A DNA stretch of 64,000 nucleotides. Origin: Maridesulfovibrio frigidus DSM 17176 (GTDB lineage: Bacteria; Desulfobacterota; Desulfovibrionia; Desulfovibrionales; Desulfovibrionaceae). The stretch lies in assembly GCF_000711735.1 (NCBI RefSeq), contig NZ_JONL01000004.1, positions 1 to 64,000 on the forward strand. The letters run 5' to 3'. Under the pieces are notes generated by a model, which was given only the letters and a program-made list of their open reading frames with translations, did not search any database and was not told where the DNA came from. The position numbers were made by a program, and so were the translations under genes. This document shows, piece after piece, positions 16,895 to 26,487 of this stretch. Positions within the stretch are counted from its first letter, which is position 1. Each line of letters begins with the position of its first letter.

Positions 16895-17385
16895 TATTTG
16901 ATATTCTGTTCAAGAACCCCGCCACCGTCGCGAAGAGATTCAGCTTTAAGTTCTACAGCGTAGATTTCTACTTCTGTGTTGTATGAACCGTCTGTGATGC
17001 GGATCATGCAGCTCTTATAAGGCTTCTTGAAAACGATAGTAGACATGCTGGAAATAATGGAGCTTTCTTTAGTCCAGTTATCTTTTGCCATCTGGTTAAC
17101 GAAAAAGTCGATAAGGGACTGATTCTCAACACGGCCTTTCATTACGATCATGCCGGTTTTGAATTCGCTGTTTTCATAGATGAAAGTTCTATCTGGAACA
17201 CGGCTGAGTTCATTAGGAACTGCAATGTCGTCAAATTCTGTATAAGGAACAAATTCTTCGTAGCTCTCAACTGCACCGGAATTGGAAACAACAGGTGCTT
17301 CGCTGTTAGGTGTCTTAGTCCCAACACAAGCAAACAACTGCATAGCCAACATGGAAACGAGTAAGACTTTAATAATATTACGCAT
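16894..17385 (-). CDS. Putative lipoprotein
   Basis: About 163 residues with a signal peptide and lipobox (SMLAMQLFAC). The mature part has a flexible acidic start and a compact alpha/beta portion with RTFIYENSEFKTGMIVMKGR and FFVNQMAKDNWTKESS. It is reminiscent of small envelope lipoproteins of Desulfovibrio, but no function is assigned. The second ATG (17385) is 7 bases after GGAGG and is preferred to ATG 17394 or 17418. It overlaps coaBC by one base, so expression is coupled. Confidence 0.75.
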   Translation of the reverse strand: MRNIIKVLLVSMLAMQLFACVGTKTPNSEAPVVSNSGAVESYEEFVPYTEFDDIAVPNELSRVPDRTFIYENSEFKTGMIVMKGRVENQSLIDFFVNQMAKDNWTKESSIISSMSTIVFKKPYKSCMIRITDGSYNTEVEIYAVELKAESLRDGGGVLEQNIK

Positions 17386-17557
17386 ATTCATACCTCCAAT
17401 AATAAAAAATAAAAGCAAATTGAAATTTAGGCTCGCCTTTCTAAAGCAACACAGGGATCAAACGCAAAAATTAGTACTTATACAAAGCATAATCACGACT
17501 TCTTCTAGACTTTATCTACAGCCGTAAGCTTAAAAAATCAATTGCATATAAGCGTAT

Positions 17558-18235
17558 CTAAGATTTAAGACGCTTGATTTTATCGAGGAAATAATTCTCC
17601 ATATCTCTACGGTCTTTCCGAAGCCGCATAAGTTCGGCTTCCATTACTTCAACTTTGCCTCGCAGAGCGCTGTTATCTTGAGATAATTCGGTGGTCACTT
17701 CTTCAAGTTCGATATCTTTCTGCTCAAGAGCAGAAGCTCTTTCGTCATATTCTCCGGCAATTGCACTCATATCGAGTTGCGGAAGAGCCTTGATTTTTTT
17801 CTGACTGCGGGCAAGAAGAACGAAAGCTTTTTTGAGCTTGTAAATATCTTCGCGCTGTTCTTCGATGATGGATTTCTGATCCGCGACCACTTCAAGTGAC
17901 TTTGTCATGTGTGCCATCATTTCTGAGAAAGCACCGCTAAGTTCAGCTTGCATCATATTAGAAGGCTGAGTAGCTACAGTTCTTTCGGTAGCGCTGACTT
18001 CAATGGTACGCGGATATTCAGCTCGAAGTTTTTCCTCTATCTCGGTGGTCACAAGACCTTCATTATAGAGGTTAACGATACGTTTAAAAATTTCTACAGC
18101 AGATTCTGGGTATTTCGTAACTCTACCCATTTTCCTGCTTGAAAGGTACTCCTTAAAAAGCGAAGCGTAACGCCTTGCTGTAGGAGCTGGAATCATAGTA
18201 ATCTTGGATATTTCTGCAACCGATAACCATTTCAT
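17558..18235 (-). CDS. MerR-like DNA-binding protein with coiled coil
   Basis: About 224 residues. The N-terminus (LSVAEISKITMIPAPTARRY, then KYPESAVEIFKRI) is a winged MerR-type helix-turn-helix. After about 70 residues the protein turns into long charged helices (DIELEEVTTELSQDN and similar heptads) predicted as coiled coil for dimerisation. No effector domain is visible. A similar design, HTH head plus long variable tail, is seen in the regulator at 52910. ATG 18235 with AGGA 8 bases upstream is preferred to 18298. It is divergent from queA, which shares the 150-bp intergenic region. Confidence 0.75.
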   Translation of the reverse strand: MKWLSVAEISKITMIPAPTARRYASLFKEYLSSRKMGRVTKYPESAVEIFKRIVNLYNEGLVTTEIEEKLRAEYPRTIEVSATERTVATQPSNMMQAELSGAFSEMMAHMTKSLEVVADQKSIIEEQREDIYKLKKAFVLLARSQKKIKALPQLDMSAIAGEYDERASALEQKDIELEEVTTELSQDNSALRGKVEVMEAELMRLRKDRRDMENYFLDKIKRLKS

Positions 18236-18385
18236 AGTATAATCCTGAAGTTCGTGATCAACGTGAAAATTGGGCAACTCATTTGAACGGATAATCAACC
18301 TTAAATTCTGCGTTTTAAAAGCATTACTCAGGGTTGATGAAATGATTCTTACCAGATTATCACCAATAAAGAAAACTGAAAAATT

Positions 18386-19468
18386 ATGACAATCCCAACT
18401 GACTTTAATTTAGAAAGCTACAATTTTGAATTGCCGGAAGATCGCATTGCTCAGTGCCCTACTGAAGAAAGGCATGGCTCAAAACTTATGGTTTTGGACA
18501 GAGCTACAGGTGAAACCGAGATCAAGAAATTCACTGATATTATTGACCTTCTACCCGAGGGAGCACTGCTTGTTGCAAACAACTCCAAGGTCATTCCCGC
18601 AAGAATATTCGGCAAAAAACCATCTGGCGGTAAAGTCGAATTTCTGTTGCTCACGCCGATCCCACTGATTGATCCCGTGATTACCCCGCAAGGAAACAAA
18701 GCGGTAGTCAAAGGATTACTGCGTTCATCGAAACCAACTAAGCTTAACAGCGAAGTTCTCTTCGATTGCGGCATGAAACTAACCGTCTTGGGCAAAGGAA
18801 AATTTGGACTGTCGGACGTCGAATTGGAATGGCAGGGTGATCTCAAAACTATTTTTGAAACCTGCGGCATGATTCCACTTCCTCCTTACATCAGACGCGC
18901 AGCGGACGAAACTGACGATGACAGATATCAGACTCTCTACGCATGTGACGATAAGGCCGGATCCGTTGCAGCTCCGACTGCGGGACTACATTTCTCTGAG
19001 GAAATTGTAGAAAAGCTTCGCGAAAAAAACATTCAGCGAGTCGAAGTTACTCTATATGTAGGGTACGGAACTTTCAGTCCGGTCAGAGAAATGGACATTC
19101 GCAACCACGAAATGCACCATGAATATATCGAGATCCCCGATGAAACCGCCCTAGCCGTCCAAAAGGCCAAAGACGAAGGAAGACCTGTCATCGCAGTAGG
19201 TACAACTTCTGCGCGCACCCTCGAAGGGGCTTTCCTACAGACTGGCAAAATATCCGCATTTAAAGGCGAAACGAATATTTTCATTTATCCGGGTTATGAA
19301 TTTAAGGTTATAGATCGCATGTTGACCAATTTTCATTTGCCAGAATCGTCGCTTGTTATTATGATTTCAGCTCTTGCAGGTAGAGAAAACGTTTTGAACG
19401 GATATCAGAAGGCCGTGGAGAATAAATTCAGATTTTTTTCCTACGGTGATTCAATGTACATCAGGTAG
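18386..19468 (+). CDS. queA: S-adenosylmethionine:tRNA ribosyltransferase-isomerase
   Basis: Transfers and isomerises the ribosyl part of S-adenosylmethionine to 7-aminomethyl-7-deazaguanine in tRNA, making epoxyqueuosine. The signature regions are present: LPEDRIAQCPTEERHGSKLM at the start, VAAPTAGLHFSEE and VTLYVGYGTFSPVRE in the middle, NFHLPESSLVIMISALAG near the end. 360 residues is typical. No strong ribosome-binding site precedes the ATG. A terminator 120 bases downstream separates it from korD. Confidence 0.95.
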   Translation: MTIPTDFNLESYNFELPEDRIAQCPTEERHGSKLMVLDRATGETEIKKFTDIIDLLPEGALLVANNSKVIPARIFGKKPSGGKVEFLLLTPIPLIDPVITPQGNKAVVKGLLRSSKPTKLNSEVLFDCGMKLTVLGKGKFGLSDVELEWQGDLKTIFETCGMIPLPPYIRRAADETDDDRYQTLYACDDKAGSVAAPTAGLHFSEEIVEKLREKNIQRVEVTLYVGYGTFSPVREMDIRNHEMHHEYIEIPDETALAVQKAKDEGRPVIAVGTTSARTLEGAFLQTGKISAFKGETNIFIYPGYEFKVIDRMLTNFHLPESSLVIMISALAGRENVLNGYQKAVENKFRFFSYGDSMYIR

Positions 19469-19588
19469 CAAACCGGATGTATAATCCTTAAAATTTGCGC
19501 CTTACAGTAAATAGTTATACGCTACTAAGTAACAGCTTAGTTTCATTACTGGCTGTTCTAAAATTATTAATGACCGTAATGGTCCTAG

Positions 19589-19610
19589 GCCCGTAAGATT
19601 ACGGGCTTTT
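19589..19610 (+). terminator. Terminator between queA and korD
   Basis: GCCCGTA and TACGGGC (19589-19606) form a hairpin with a four-base loop followed by TTTT. It ends queA only 25 bases before the korD start, so kor either reads through, making this an attenuator, or has a promoter in 19469-19588. Confidence 0.65.
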
Positions 19611-19634
19611 CTGTCACGGTAACAGGAGTTATGG

Positions 19635-19877
19635 ATGTCCCGAGTTAAATTTTTGGAAGAACGGTGCAAGGGTTGCTTACTCTGCACAGTTGCCTGTCCA
19701 AAGGAAATCATAAAGCAATCCGACCGTTTCAATCAGCACGGCTATAAAGTGGCTGAAGTTCCGGCTGAGGATATGGATAAATGTACAGGCTGTACGTCCT
19801 GTGCACTGATGTGCCCTGATATCGCGATCCGCGTTTACAGGACCCCTAAGTCCAAAGGAGCTGCTAAAAATGACTAA
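19635..19877 (+). CDS. korD: 2-oxoacid:ferredoxin oxidoreductase delta subunit, 2[4Fe-4S] ferredoxin
   Basis: 80-residue ferredoxin subunit passing electrons from the KorAB catalytic core. Two cluster motifs are visible: CKGCLLCTVACP and CTGCTSCALMCP, each the CxxCxxCxxxCP type. AGGAG stands 6 bases before the ATG. The gene overlaps korA by eight bases and leads a korDABC operon. Confidence 0.95.
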   Translation: MSRVKFLEERCKGCLLCTVACPKEIIKQSDRFNQHGYKVAEVPAEDMDKCTGCTSCALMCPDIAIRVYRTPKSKGAAKND

Positions 19878-20937
19878 AACTGGCGAAAAGCTATTTATAA
19901 AGGGTAATGAGGCTATCTCACGCGGCGCTATCGCTGCCGGTCTCAAATGCTACTTCGGCTATCCTATCACACCGCAGAATGACATCCCTGAATATATGTC
20001 AGCAGCTCTACCCGCAGCAGGCGGAGAGTTTGTACAAGCGGAAAGTGAAGTTGCAGCAGCAAACATGCTCATCGGAGCAGCTGCATGTGGCGTTAGATCA
20101 ATGACATCATCATCAAGCCCCGGAATTTCACTCAAGCAGGAAGCTATTTCTTACCTCGCAGGAAGTGAATTACCTACTGTTATAGTCAACATGAACCGCG
20201 GTGGACCGGGTCTTGGAGACATCGGCCCAAGTCAGGGTGACTACTTCCAGTCTGTAAAAGGCGGCGGTCACGGTGATTACAGAACCCTAGTTCTAGCTCC
20301 AGGCACATGTCAGGAAGCATACGACCTAGTAATTCAGGCATTTGACCTTGCGTTTAAATACCGCAACCCAGTCATGATCTTAGGTGACGCCATTCTAGGA
20401 CAGATGAAAGAGCCTGTCATAACATGGACTCCTGAAGCAACAGACGAGAGCGAAGGTAAAGGCTGGCGTATAGTCGGTGCAAAAGATCGCCCGGGTCGAA
20501 TTCTTAAATCTCTGCATCTCAGCGAAGGCGCACTCGCCAAGCACAACTTGATGCTCAAGAATAAGTATGAAGATATGGCTTCTTTCACACAGAAAGAAGA
20601 GTACCAGACCGAAGATGCTGATCTTATTATAGTAGCATACGGGTCCATCGGAAGAATTGTGAAAAGCACAATTAAAAAACTCAGGAATGAAGGACACAAA
20701 GTCGGCCTATTTAGACCGATCACGCTTTACCCGTTCCCATCCGATGATCTCAAGAAGCTTGCTGAGCAAGGTAAAAAGTTCCTGACAATAGAACATAACC
20801 TTGGACAGATGGTTGAAGACGTTCGTCTTTCTATCCGCACAATTGCGGATTCAGAATTCTTCGGCTTCTATCCCGGTAACCTCCCTACTCCCGACGACTT
20901 CGAGGAACCAATCCTCAAAGCTCTTGGAGGTAAATAG
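19870..20937 (+). CDS. korA: 2-oxoacid (2-oxoglutarate-type):ferredoxin oxidoreductase alpha subunit
   Basis: Catalytic subunit carrying the pyrimidine domain for thiamine diphosphate, 355 residues. GLKCYFGYPITPQNDIPEYM, the catalytic Glu region QAESEVAAANMLIGAA and TSSSSPGISLKQE are characteristic of the KorA/VorB group. The set of four small subunits and the ferredoxin-first order favour 2-oxoglutarate (or a branched 2-oxoacid) over pyruvate. It would produce succinyl-CoA and reduced ferredoxin, or run in reverse. Confidence 0.9.
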   Translation: MTKTGEKLFIKGNEAISRGAIAAGLKCYFGYPITPQNDIPEYMSAALPAAGGEFVQAESEVAAANMLIGAAACGVRSMTSSSSPGISLKQEAISYLAGSELPTVIVNMNRGGPGLGDIGPSQGDYFQSVKGGGHGDYRTLVLAPGTCQEAYDLVIQAFDLAFKYRNPVMILGDAILGQMKEPVITWTPEATDESEGKGWRIVGAKDRPGRILKSLHLSEGALAKHNLMLKNKYEDMASFTQKEEYQTEDADLIIVAYGSIGRIVKSTIKKLRNEGHKVGLFRPITLYPFPSDDLKKLAEQGKKFLTIEHNLGQMVEDVRLSIRTIADSEFFGFYPGNLPTPDDFEEPILKALGGK

Positions 20938-20939
20938 AT

Positions 20940-21701
20940 ATGAGTGAAGAAAAATTAGTATTCGACAGAGCTGATGCTCTTGTTGATGTTCCAACGCATT
21001 ACTGTCCGGGCTGTCAGCACGGTGTGGCTCAGAGACTTGCAGGTGAATTACTCACTGAAATGGGTCTGACTGAAAATACTTTGCTCGTAACTTCCATCGG
21101 GTGTTCAGTGTTCCTCTACAACTACCTTAATGTAGACAGCGTTGAAGCTCCTCACGGACGCGCACCAGCTGTTGCAACAGGTGTTAAAAGAGCACGCGCA
21201 GACAAATTCGTCCTATCCTATCAGGGAGACGGCGACCTCGCATCCATCGGTATGGCTGAAATTATGCACTGCGCAAATCGCGGTGAAAACGTTTCAATCA
21301 TATTCGTAAACAACACAGTTTACGGCATGACCGGCGGACAGATGGCACCAACCACACTCGTTGGACAAAAGACCACAACATCTCCAGCAGGACGTAATGC
21401 TTCTAAAGAAGGATTACCAATCCGCATGTCCGAAATTATCGGGCAGCTTGGCGGCACAGCTTACTCAGCTCGCGTTGCAGTCAACAATGTTAAAAATATC
21501 CGCAAAGCTAAAAAAGCTATGAAAAAAGCCTTTGAAGTTCAGCAAAAAGAACTAGGTTTCGGATTCATTGAAGTACTTGCGACCTGCCCCACTAACTGGA
21601 GAATGGACGCGCTTAAAGCGAATGAAAGGATCGAAGAAGAATTGATCCCTTACTTCCCGCTCGGCGTACATAAAGATGTAACTGCAGAAGTGGAGGACTA
21701 G
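20940..21701 (+). CDS. korB: 2-oxoacid:ferredoxin oxidoreductase beta subunit
   Basis: Binds the thiamine diphosphate diphosphate moiety and a [4Fe-4S] cluster. HYCPGCQHGVAQRL supplies cluster cysteines, and the metal-diphosphate motif is SYQGDGDLASIGMAE with NNTVYGMTGGQMAPTT after it. 253 residues matches KorB. It begins two bases after the korA stop and ends five bases before korC. Confidence 0.92.
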   Translation: MSEEKLVFDRADALVDVPTHYCPGCQHGVAQRLAGELLTEMGLTENTLLVTSIGCSVFLYNYLNVDSVEAPHGRAPAVATGVKRARADKFVLSYQGDGDLASIGMAEIMHCANRGENVSIIFVNNTVYGMTGGQMAPTTLVGQKTTTSPAGRNASKEGLPIRMSEIIGQLGGTAYSARVAVNNVKNIRKAKKAMKKAFEVQQKELGFGFIEVLATCPTNWRMDALKANERIEEELIPYFPLGVHKDVTAEVED

Positions 21702-21705
21702 CCCG

Positions 21706-22251
21706 ATGAGCAAGTATCTCGACAGTATCATAGCCGGATTCGGCGGACAGGGCGTTATGCTCATAGGCAACCTGCTGGCATACTCCGGTATGAATGCAGA
21801 TCTGAACGTAACATTCATCCCGGTTTACGGACCTGAAATGCGCGGCGGAACAGCTAACTGTACCGTAGTTTTATCAGAAGAAGAAATCGGATCTCCAATC
21901 ATCCGCAGCCCGCACAGTCTGATTATAATGAACCGTCCTTCATTGGACAAATTCCAGCCTACACTCATGGATGGCGGAGTTCAGATAATCAACTCATCAC
22001 TTATAGACAAAGATCTGGTTGAAACCGAACGCGTAAAATCCTACTTTGTACCTGCAAACGATATTGCTGACAAAATCGGCAACACACGCATGGCAAACAT
22101 GGTCGCACTCGGTGCGTTCATCAAAGCAACTGGAATTATGGATATCTCAGCTGTCATCGACAGTCTGCCTAACGTAATTTCCGCGCATTACAGCCACCTT
22201 ATCCCTAAGAACGCAGAAGCACTACAAGCTGGTGTCGACGCTGTATCCTAA
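21706..22251 (+). CDS. korC: 2-oxoacid:ferredoxin oxidoreductase gamma subunit
   Basis: 181-residue subunit completing the KorDABC complex; it binds CoA-side elements. [18 protein letters not shown] at the N-terminus and [15 protein letters not shown] are hallmarks of the gamma domain. It is the last gene of the operon and is followed by a strong terminator. Confidence 0.92.
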   Translation: MSKYLDSIIAGFGGQGVMLIGNLLAYSGMNADLNVTFIPVYGPEMRGGTANCTVVLSEEEIGSPIIRSPHSLIIMNRPSLDKFQPTLMDGGVQIINSSLIDKDLVETERVKSYFVPANDIADKIGNTRMANMVALGAFIKATGIMDISAVIDSLPNVISAHYSHLIPKNAEALQAGVDAVS

Positions 22252-22281
22252 GTAGATTCTACAGAATCCATAATGGCTACC

Positions 22282-22318
22282 AAGGCCCGAATAGCTTGGC
22301 TATTCGGGCCTTTTTTTA
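22282..22318 (+). terminator. Strong terminator of korDABC
   Basis: A perfect 14-bp stem (22282-22295 with 22299-22312, core AGGCCCGAATAGC) with loop TTG and a T-run. Confidence 0.95.
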
Positions 22319-22337
22319 TTGGGATATTATGGTTATG

Positions 22338-22573
22338 TTATGCCTCCGGCGGCTCAGGACCTTTTGGGAAAAGGTCCTAAGAACCCCAAAACTTTTTAAC
22401 AGGGTGGGATTTGAGATAGGTCGGGTGGATTCCCATGAAAACACACATAAAAACTATCACTAATCACACACATACAGCACTGATATAACTATTAGCCCCC
22501 TGCCCAAACCGACAAAAAGTTTTGGGAGTCTTGACCCCTTTTCCCAAAAGGGTTCAAGCCGCCGGAGGCATAA
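22338..22573. repeat. Inverted pair of the dispersed intergenic element (pair 1)
   Basis: The left copy (22338-22406) begins TTATGCCTCCGGCGGC, contains a hairpin AGGACCTTTT/AAAAGGTCCT and ends near CCCAAAACTTTTTAAC. The right copy (22503-22573) is the same element reversed: AAAAAGTTTTGGG, a second hairpin, then GCCGCCGGAGGCATAA. A 96-base spacer without genes separates them. The 22252-22612 gap thus holds the terminator, the pair and the aroE leader. Other copies are at 49766-49919, 56639-56663 and 59569-59861. Confidence 0.9.
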
Positions 22574-22612
22574 ATCACCCATTCTTATCTTAAAAAAACA
22601 GGAGAAATATAA

Positions 22613-23431
22613 ATGACCATATCTAAACCTGAGAAATTATTTGGTATTATTGGTTTTCCTCTTGGTCATACGATGAGTCCTGTTTTGCATAACTGGGGCT
22701 TTGCTGAGCAAGATATCAAGGCTGTTTATATGGCTTGGCCTACTGAACCTGAAAAGCTTGGCGATTTTATGTCAGCGTTTAAGACTTTGCCGATTTCTGG
22801 ACTGAGCGTGACTATTCCTCATAAGCTTTCTGTAATGAACCACATAGATGTGCTTACGGACCGCGCTAAGGCGGTTGGGGCTGTTAATACACTCTATTGG
22901 GACAATGATCAGTTGGTGGGTGACAACACGGACACTGCTGGTTGCTCTGAGCCGCTTAGGCCTCATTGCGGTAAAGTTAATAGGGCATTACTGCTTGGTG
23001 CTGGCGGCGCTGCTCGGGCGGCTATTGTTGGACTTAAGAGTCTTAATATAAAGGATATTTTTATTAGTAATCGGACTAAATCTAAGGCTGAGAGTCTGGC
23101 AGAAGAATTTGATATTACTTGTGTAGATTGGGATGCGCGTGGCGATGAGCATTATGATCTTGTTATCAATTCTACGCCACTAGGTATGTCCGGTGACAAG
23201 CAAAGTCTTAATCCCATGATTATGGACAAACTTGATCAGAACACAATCGTCTACGACTTGGTTTATAATCCGCTTGAAACTGTGCTGCTTAAAGAAGCGA
23301 AGTCGAAAGGATGTAAAGCTATCAGTGGAATTGAAATGTTTCTACATCAAGGACTGGCTCAGTTTAAAATATGGACAGGCAGAGATTTAGATGAGACTAA
23401 GGCGCGAGAGATGTTGCTGAAACATCTCTAG
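22613..23431 (+). CDS. aroE: Shikimate dehydrogenase
   Basis: NADPH-dependent reduction of 3-dehydroshikimate, fourth step of the aromatic amino acid pathway; 272 residues. The substrate lobe has GFPLGHTMSPVLHN and VTIPHKLSVM with the catalytic Lys, and the NADP loop is LLGAGGAARAAIVGL. The gene follows repeat pair 1 and is preceded by AGGAG. Its third codon positions are rich in T and G, unlike the A/C-rich kor genes next to it although both are on the same strand. Confidence 0.95.
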   Translation: MTISKPEKLFGIIGFPLGHTMSPVLHNWGFAEQDIKAVYMAWPTEPEKLGDFMSAFKTLPISGLSVTIPHKLSVMNHIDVLTDRAKAVGAVNTLYWDNDQLVGDNTDTAGCSEPLRPHCGKVNRALLLGAGGAARAAIVGLKSLNIKDIFISNRTKSKAESLAEEFDITCVDWDARGDEHYDLVINSTPLGMSGDKQSLNPMIMDKLDQNTIVYDLVYNPLETVLLKEAKSKGCKAISGIEMFLHQGLAQFKIWTGRDLDETKAREMLLKHL

Positions 23432-23450
23432 TAATAACAGCATTTTCATA

Positions 23451-23490
23451 AAAAAAGGCCCGTTGCAAAGATTGCAACGGGCCTTTTTTT
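23451..23490. terminator. Bidirectional terminator between aroE and the lytic transglycosylase
   Basis: GGCCCGTTGCAA (23457-23468) pairs perfectly with TTGCAACGGGCC (23472-23483). An A-run on the left and a T-run on the right serve both converging genes. Confidence 0.95.
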
Positions 23491-23508
23491 TGATTCGGAT
23501 TATCAAAT

Positions 23509-25131
23509 TTACTGAACGTAAACTTTAATTCTGTCACCCGGTCTGATGATGCTTCTGGAATTGAGGCTGTTCCACTTCATGAGTGAAGAAACCCTAACTC
23601 CGAACCTGCGAGCGATAACGGACAGATTGTCGCCTCGTCTCACTTTGTACTTCACTAACTGCTTGTTAACAGATTCCGCTTTAGCCTTGGAAGACTTTGA
23701 ACTTTTCGCTGAATTATCAGGGATGTAAAGTTTCTGACCAATTTTTAGTCTGGAAGAACGTAGTCCGTTTGAGCGTTTAAGTGTGTTCACACTAACTTTG
23801 TAACGGCTTGCAATATCCCAGAGAGTATCACCTTTGCGAACTCTGTAGTTTGCTCTGCTCTGCGCCGTACGACGCGTTTTTGTAACTTGTCTGGTATAGA
23901 GAGAAGCAGTTGAACCTTTGCCCGGAATCATAATGAACTGGCCGGGTTTGATCAGGTTCGACTTGCGATTGTTAACACTTTTCAGAACCGCGACTGGCAC
24001 TCTGTTGTTATTAGCAATGCGATGCCAAGAGTCGCCTCTTTTAATTTTGTAACGCCTGTAACCAGCGAAAGGCCTGGAGCGCGGGCTAGCCAGATAACTG
24101 GAAGCGTCCGCCATAACATGCAAAGGCAAATAAGCTGTTATCGCTGAATCAGGAGGGCTTACCTGTCTGCGGAAATGAGGATTGTATGTATGAAAATCGC
24201 TCCATTTCATATTACAAGCTTTAGCTAGTGCAAGTAGATCTGTTCCACCAGGAACTTCGACTGATTCTACTTTAATGCCATTATCCCAATTAATTTTCTC
24301 AAACCCTAATGGCTCAAGATTTTTGAATATTTTGGAAATAGCGATAAATTTTGGAACGTAATTCTTAGTTTCAGCTCTGAGTCTGTATCTTCTACTGAGC
24401 TTATAATTCTTTTTGGTGAGATCAAAAAAGTCTTCAGCGCCAGTCTTTTTGAGTGCTCTACCGATTTTACCTTCGCCTGCATTGTATGCAGCGAGAGCAA
24501 GATACCAATCTCCAAACATTTCATGGAGAATCTGTAGATATTCTACAGCTGCATGTGTTGCTTTGAAAGGATCTCTACGTTGATCAACCCACCAGTCAAC
24601 GCGCAAACCAAACTTCCGACCTGTAAAAGGCATGAACTGCCACATTCCGGCCGCTCCAGCTCTGGAATAAGCCATGGAGTTGTATCCGCTTTCTGCAAAA
24701 GGCAGCATAGCGAGATCCTGTGGCATGTTATTCTTAGAAAGAACTTCCCGTATGTACGGAAGGAAAGGTTCAGCCCGTTTAAGCCAGCGAGTAAAAGTCT
24801 TACGTGCTTTGTGGTTGAAGTAACCAAAATATTGCTGAACTTCTTTAGTATCATGCACATCAAGGCCAAAATCTATTCCTGAGCCACTAGAAAGCAGTGC
24901 TTTCTGTTCCTCAGGTGATAATTTTTCTGGCTCTACTGGTGTATTCTCAAGTTCCGGATCAAGCACTTCTGTATCTGAATCTGAAAATTCAGATTCTGCT
25001 ACAGTACTATCAGAAATTTGAGTTGCGGAAACAGTCTCATTTTCAGGGGTAGTATTTTTTTGCGAACAACCCGCAAATAAAATAAAAACAGCCATTAACG
25101 CGACTAAACGAAATAATTTCAGGCTTTTCAC
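23509..25131 (-). CDS. mltD: Membrane-bound lytic murein transglycosylase D-like lipoprotein with LysM domains
   Basis: Cleaves peptidoglycan glycan strands at the outer membrane or in the periplasm. Signal peptide with lipobox LFAGC, an acidic low-complexity linker, the SLT catalytic domain (AMLPFAESGYNSMAYSRAGA and AGMWQFMP, catalytic Glu in FAESG), an MltD-type middle part, and three LysM modules at the C-terminus (YKIKRGDSWHRIA, YRVRKGDTLWDIA, YKVRRGDNLSVIA). About 540 residues. GTG 25131 is preferred to ATG 25173: GGAG lies 7 bases upstream and the signal peptide then starts normally. Confidence 0.92.
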   Translation of the reverse strand: MKSLKLFRLVALMAVFILFAGCSQKNTTPENETVSATQISDSTVAESEFSDSDTEVLDPELENTPVEPEKLSPEEQKALLSSGSGIDFGLDVHDTKEVQQYFGYFNHKARKTFTRWLKRAEPFLPYIREVLSKNNMPQDLAMLPFAESGYNSMAYSRAGAAGMWQFMPFTGRKFGLRVDWWVDQRRDPFKATHAAVEYLQILHEMFGDWYLALAAYNAGEGKIGRALKKTGAEDFFDLTKKNYKLSRRYRLRAETKNYVPKFIAISKIFKNLEPLGFEKINWDNGIKVESVEVPGGTDLLALAKACNMKWSDFHTYNPHFRRQVSPPDSAITAYLPLHVMADASSYLASPRSRPFAGYRRYKIKRGDSWHRIANNNRVPVAVLKSVNNRKSNLIKPGQFIMIPGKGSTASLYTRQVTKTRRTAQSRANYRVRKGDTLWDIASRYKVSVNTLKRSNGLRSSRLKIGQKLYIPDNSAKSSKSSKAKAESVNKQLVKYKVRRGDNLSVIARRFGVRVSSLMKWNSLNSRSIIRPGDRIKVYVQ

Positions 25132-25576
25132 AGTCTGCTCCGTTTTATCATTATATGTATTAATTTTGTCCATAAATTATCTAGAAAAACTATAGATTCA
25201 GGTTATTTAGTTAGGCTATAAAGACCGCAAAGTCTTACAAATAAAGGCTTTTTGACTCTTTTAACCAAGAATTTCAAACACTAGTAGAGCTATCCTAAAG
25301 CTGAAGCGTTTGCAATAGCAAAATAAAAGGAATAGGTTGCCAGAAGTGGCGTATCCACAGGGCTTTTCAGCTATTCTGTTTTGTTTCAAGTACATAGCTC
25401 AATGAACATTTTGAGCCTATTTTGACAGATCTGAGAAAAATAAAATAGTTACATTCGTACTTAGCAAAAAATAACATTTATTTTTTGCATCATAAAACTT
25501 GCTCAAATGCCAAAAAGTAGCGAAGACCGTTGTCAGCAAACTAAAATCCATAAAAGTTTCAATTTAAGGTAATTTC
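25132..25576. other. Non-coding region with candidate rlmB promoter
   Basis: AT-rich divergent space between mltD and rlmB. TTGACA at 25422-25427 is a good -35 hexamer for rlmB, but the bases 16-17 downstream (AATAGT) are a poor -10. No tRNA, hairpin or ORF was found. Confidence 0.4.
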
Positions 25577-26332
25577 ATGAAAAATAGACAGCAAGAAGAT
25601 GAGAACACCATCATAGCAGGCCGAAAACCCGTCCAAGAACTGCTTTTGGAAGATCCGAAAAGCATTGACATGCTTTACGTTCAAAAAGGACGTCAGGACA
25701 AGAATTTCGAGCGGACAATAGAAAGATGCAAAAAATTCGGGATCAAATATAAAATTGCTGACAAGCCTGAACTGAGCCGTATGTTTTCAGGGAACCATCA
25801 AGGAATAATTGCAAAAGTAGCAGCCTTGTCATTCGCAGACTATGACGACCTTCTTGCAAATATATCTGAAGCCCCGCTTCCGCTGCTCGTAGTGTTTGAT
25901 CAGGTCCAAGACCCCGGCAATGTCGGTGCATTGGCTAGAACTCTATACGCGCTTGGCGGAGCAGGAATAGTTGTTGCCCGTCACGGCGGTGCATTTCTAG
26001 GACCAGGCGCTGTAAAAGCAAGTGCGGGCGCCTTAACAAAACTGCCTGTTTCACGTGTATCAAACATATCTCAATCATTAGATAAAGCTTTGGATATGGG
26101 TATCACAGTATATGGCGCAGGAATCGCTGATGATTCGAACCCTGTATACGAGGCCAAACTTCAAGGACCAGCAATTTTAGTTCTAGGTAATGAAGAGAAA
26201 GGTATTAGACTTGGCGTTGAAAAACGTTGTCAGGAACTTATCCACATCCCCTTCAAGCGTGAATTCGATTCCCTGAATGTTGCTCAGGCTGGCGCAATTC
26301 TTATTAGCGAATTTGCCAGAACTTTAAGTTAA
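25577..26332 (+). CDS. rlmB: TrmH/RlmB-family RNA 2'-O-methyltransferase
   Basis: SPOUT methyltransferase of 251 residues, probably methylating G2251 of 23S rRNA. The N-terminal substrate-binding part (IIAGRKPVQELLL) precedes the knot with FDQVQDPGNVGALARTLYAL, the ILVLGNEEKGIRLGV motif and HIPFKREFDSLNVAQAGAIL. The three motifs are those of the RlmB/TrmH group. Which RNA position is modified cannot be read from sequence. Confidence 0.88.
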   Translation: MKNRQQEDENTIIAGRKPVQELLLEDPKSIDMLYVQKGRQDKNFERTIERCKKFGIKYKIADKPELSRMFSGNHQGIIAKVAALSFADYDDLLANISEAPLPLLVVFDQVQDPGNVGALARTLYALGGAGIVVARHGGAFLGPGAVKASAGALTKLPVSRVSNISQSLDKALDMGITVYGAGIADDSNPVYEAKLQGPAILVLGNEEKGIRLGVEKRCQELIHIPFKREFDSLNVAQAGAILISEFARTLS

Positions 26333-26350
26333 CAAATATTCCTAACAAGT

Positions 26351-26388
26351 AAAAACCCCTTGAAGTTTATAAACTTCAAGGGGTTTTT
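26351..26388. terminator. Bidirectional terminator between rlmB and fliQ
   Basis: CCCCTTGAAGTTT pairs with AAACTTCAAGGGG within 26351-26388, flanked by A-run and T-run, between two converging genes. Confidence 0.95.
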
Positions 26389-26487
26389 TTGTGAAATTAT
26401 ATTTTGGCTATTCAATTCAATCTTGCTATTTGATTACGGCTATTAAAATCGAACATTCACTTCAATTATATATGTAATTCAAGCCTA

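Noticed and set aside
22575-23431. Recent horizontal transfer of aroE as the reason for its odd composition
   Set aside because: The same shift occurs to the right of the other two pairs in unrelated genes and fades inside one gene, which fits a positional effect better.
26047-26062. Second parS site
   Set aside because: Matches only 13 of 16 positions and lies within rlmB; probably chance.
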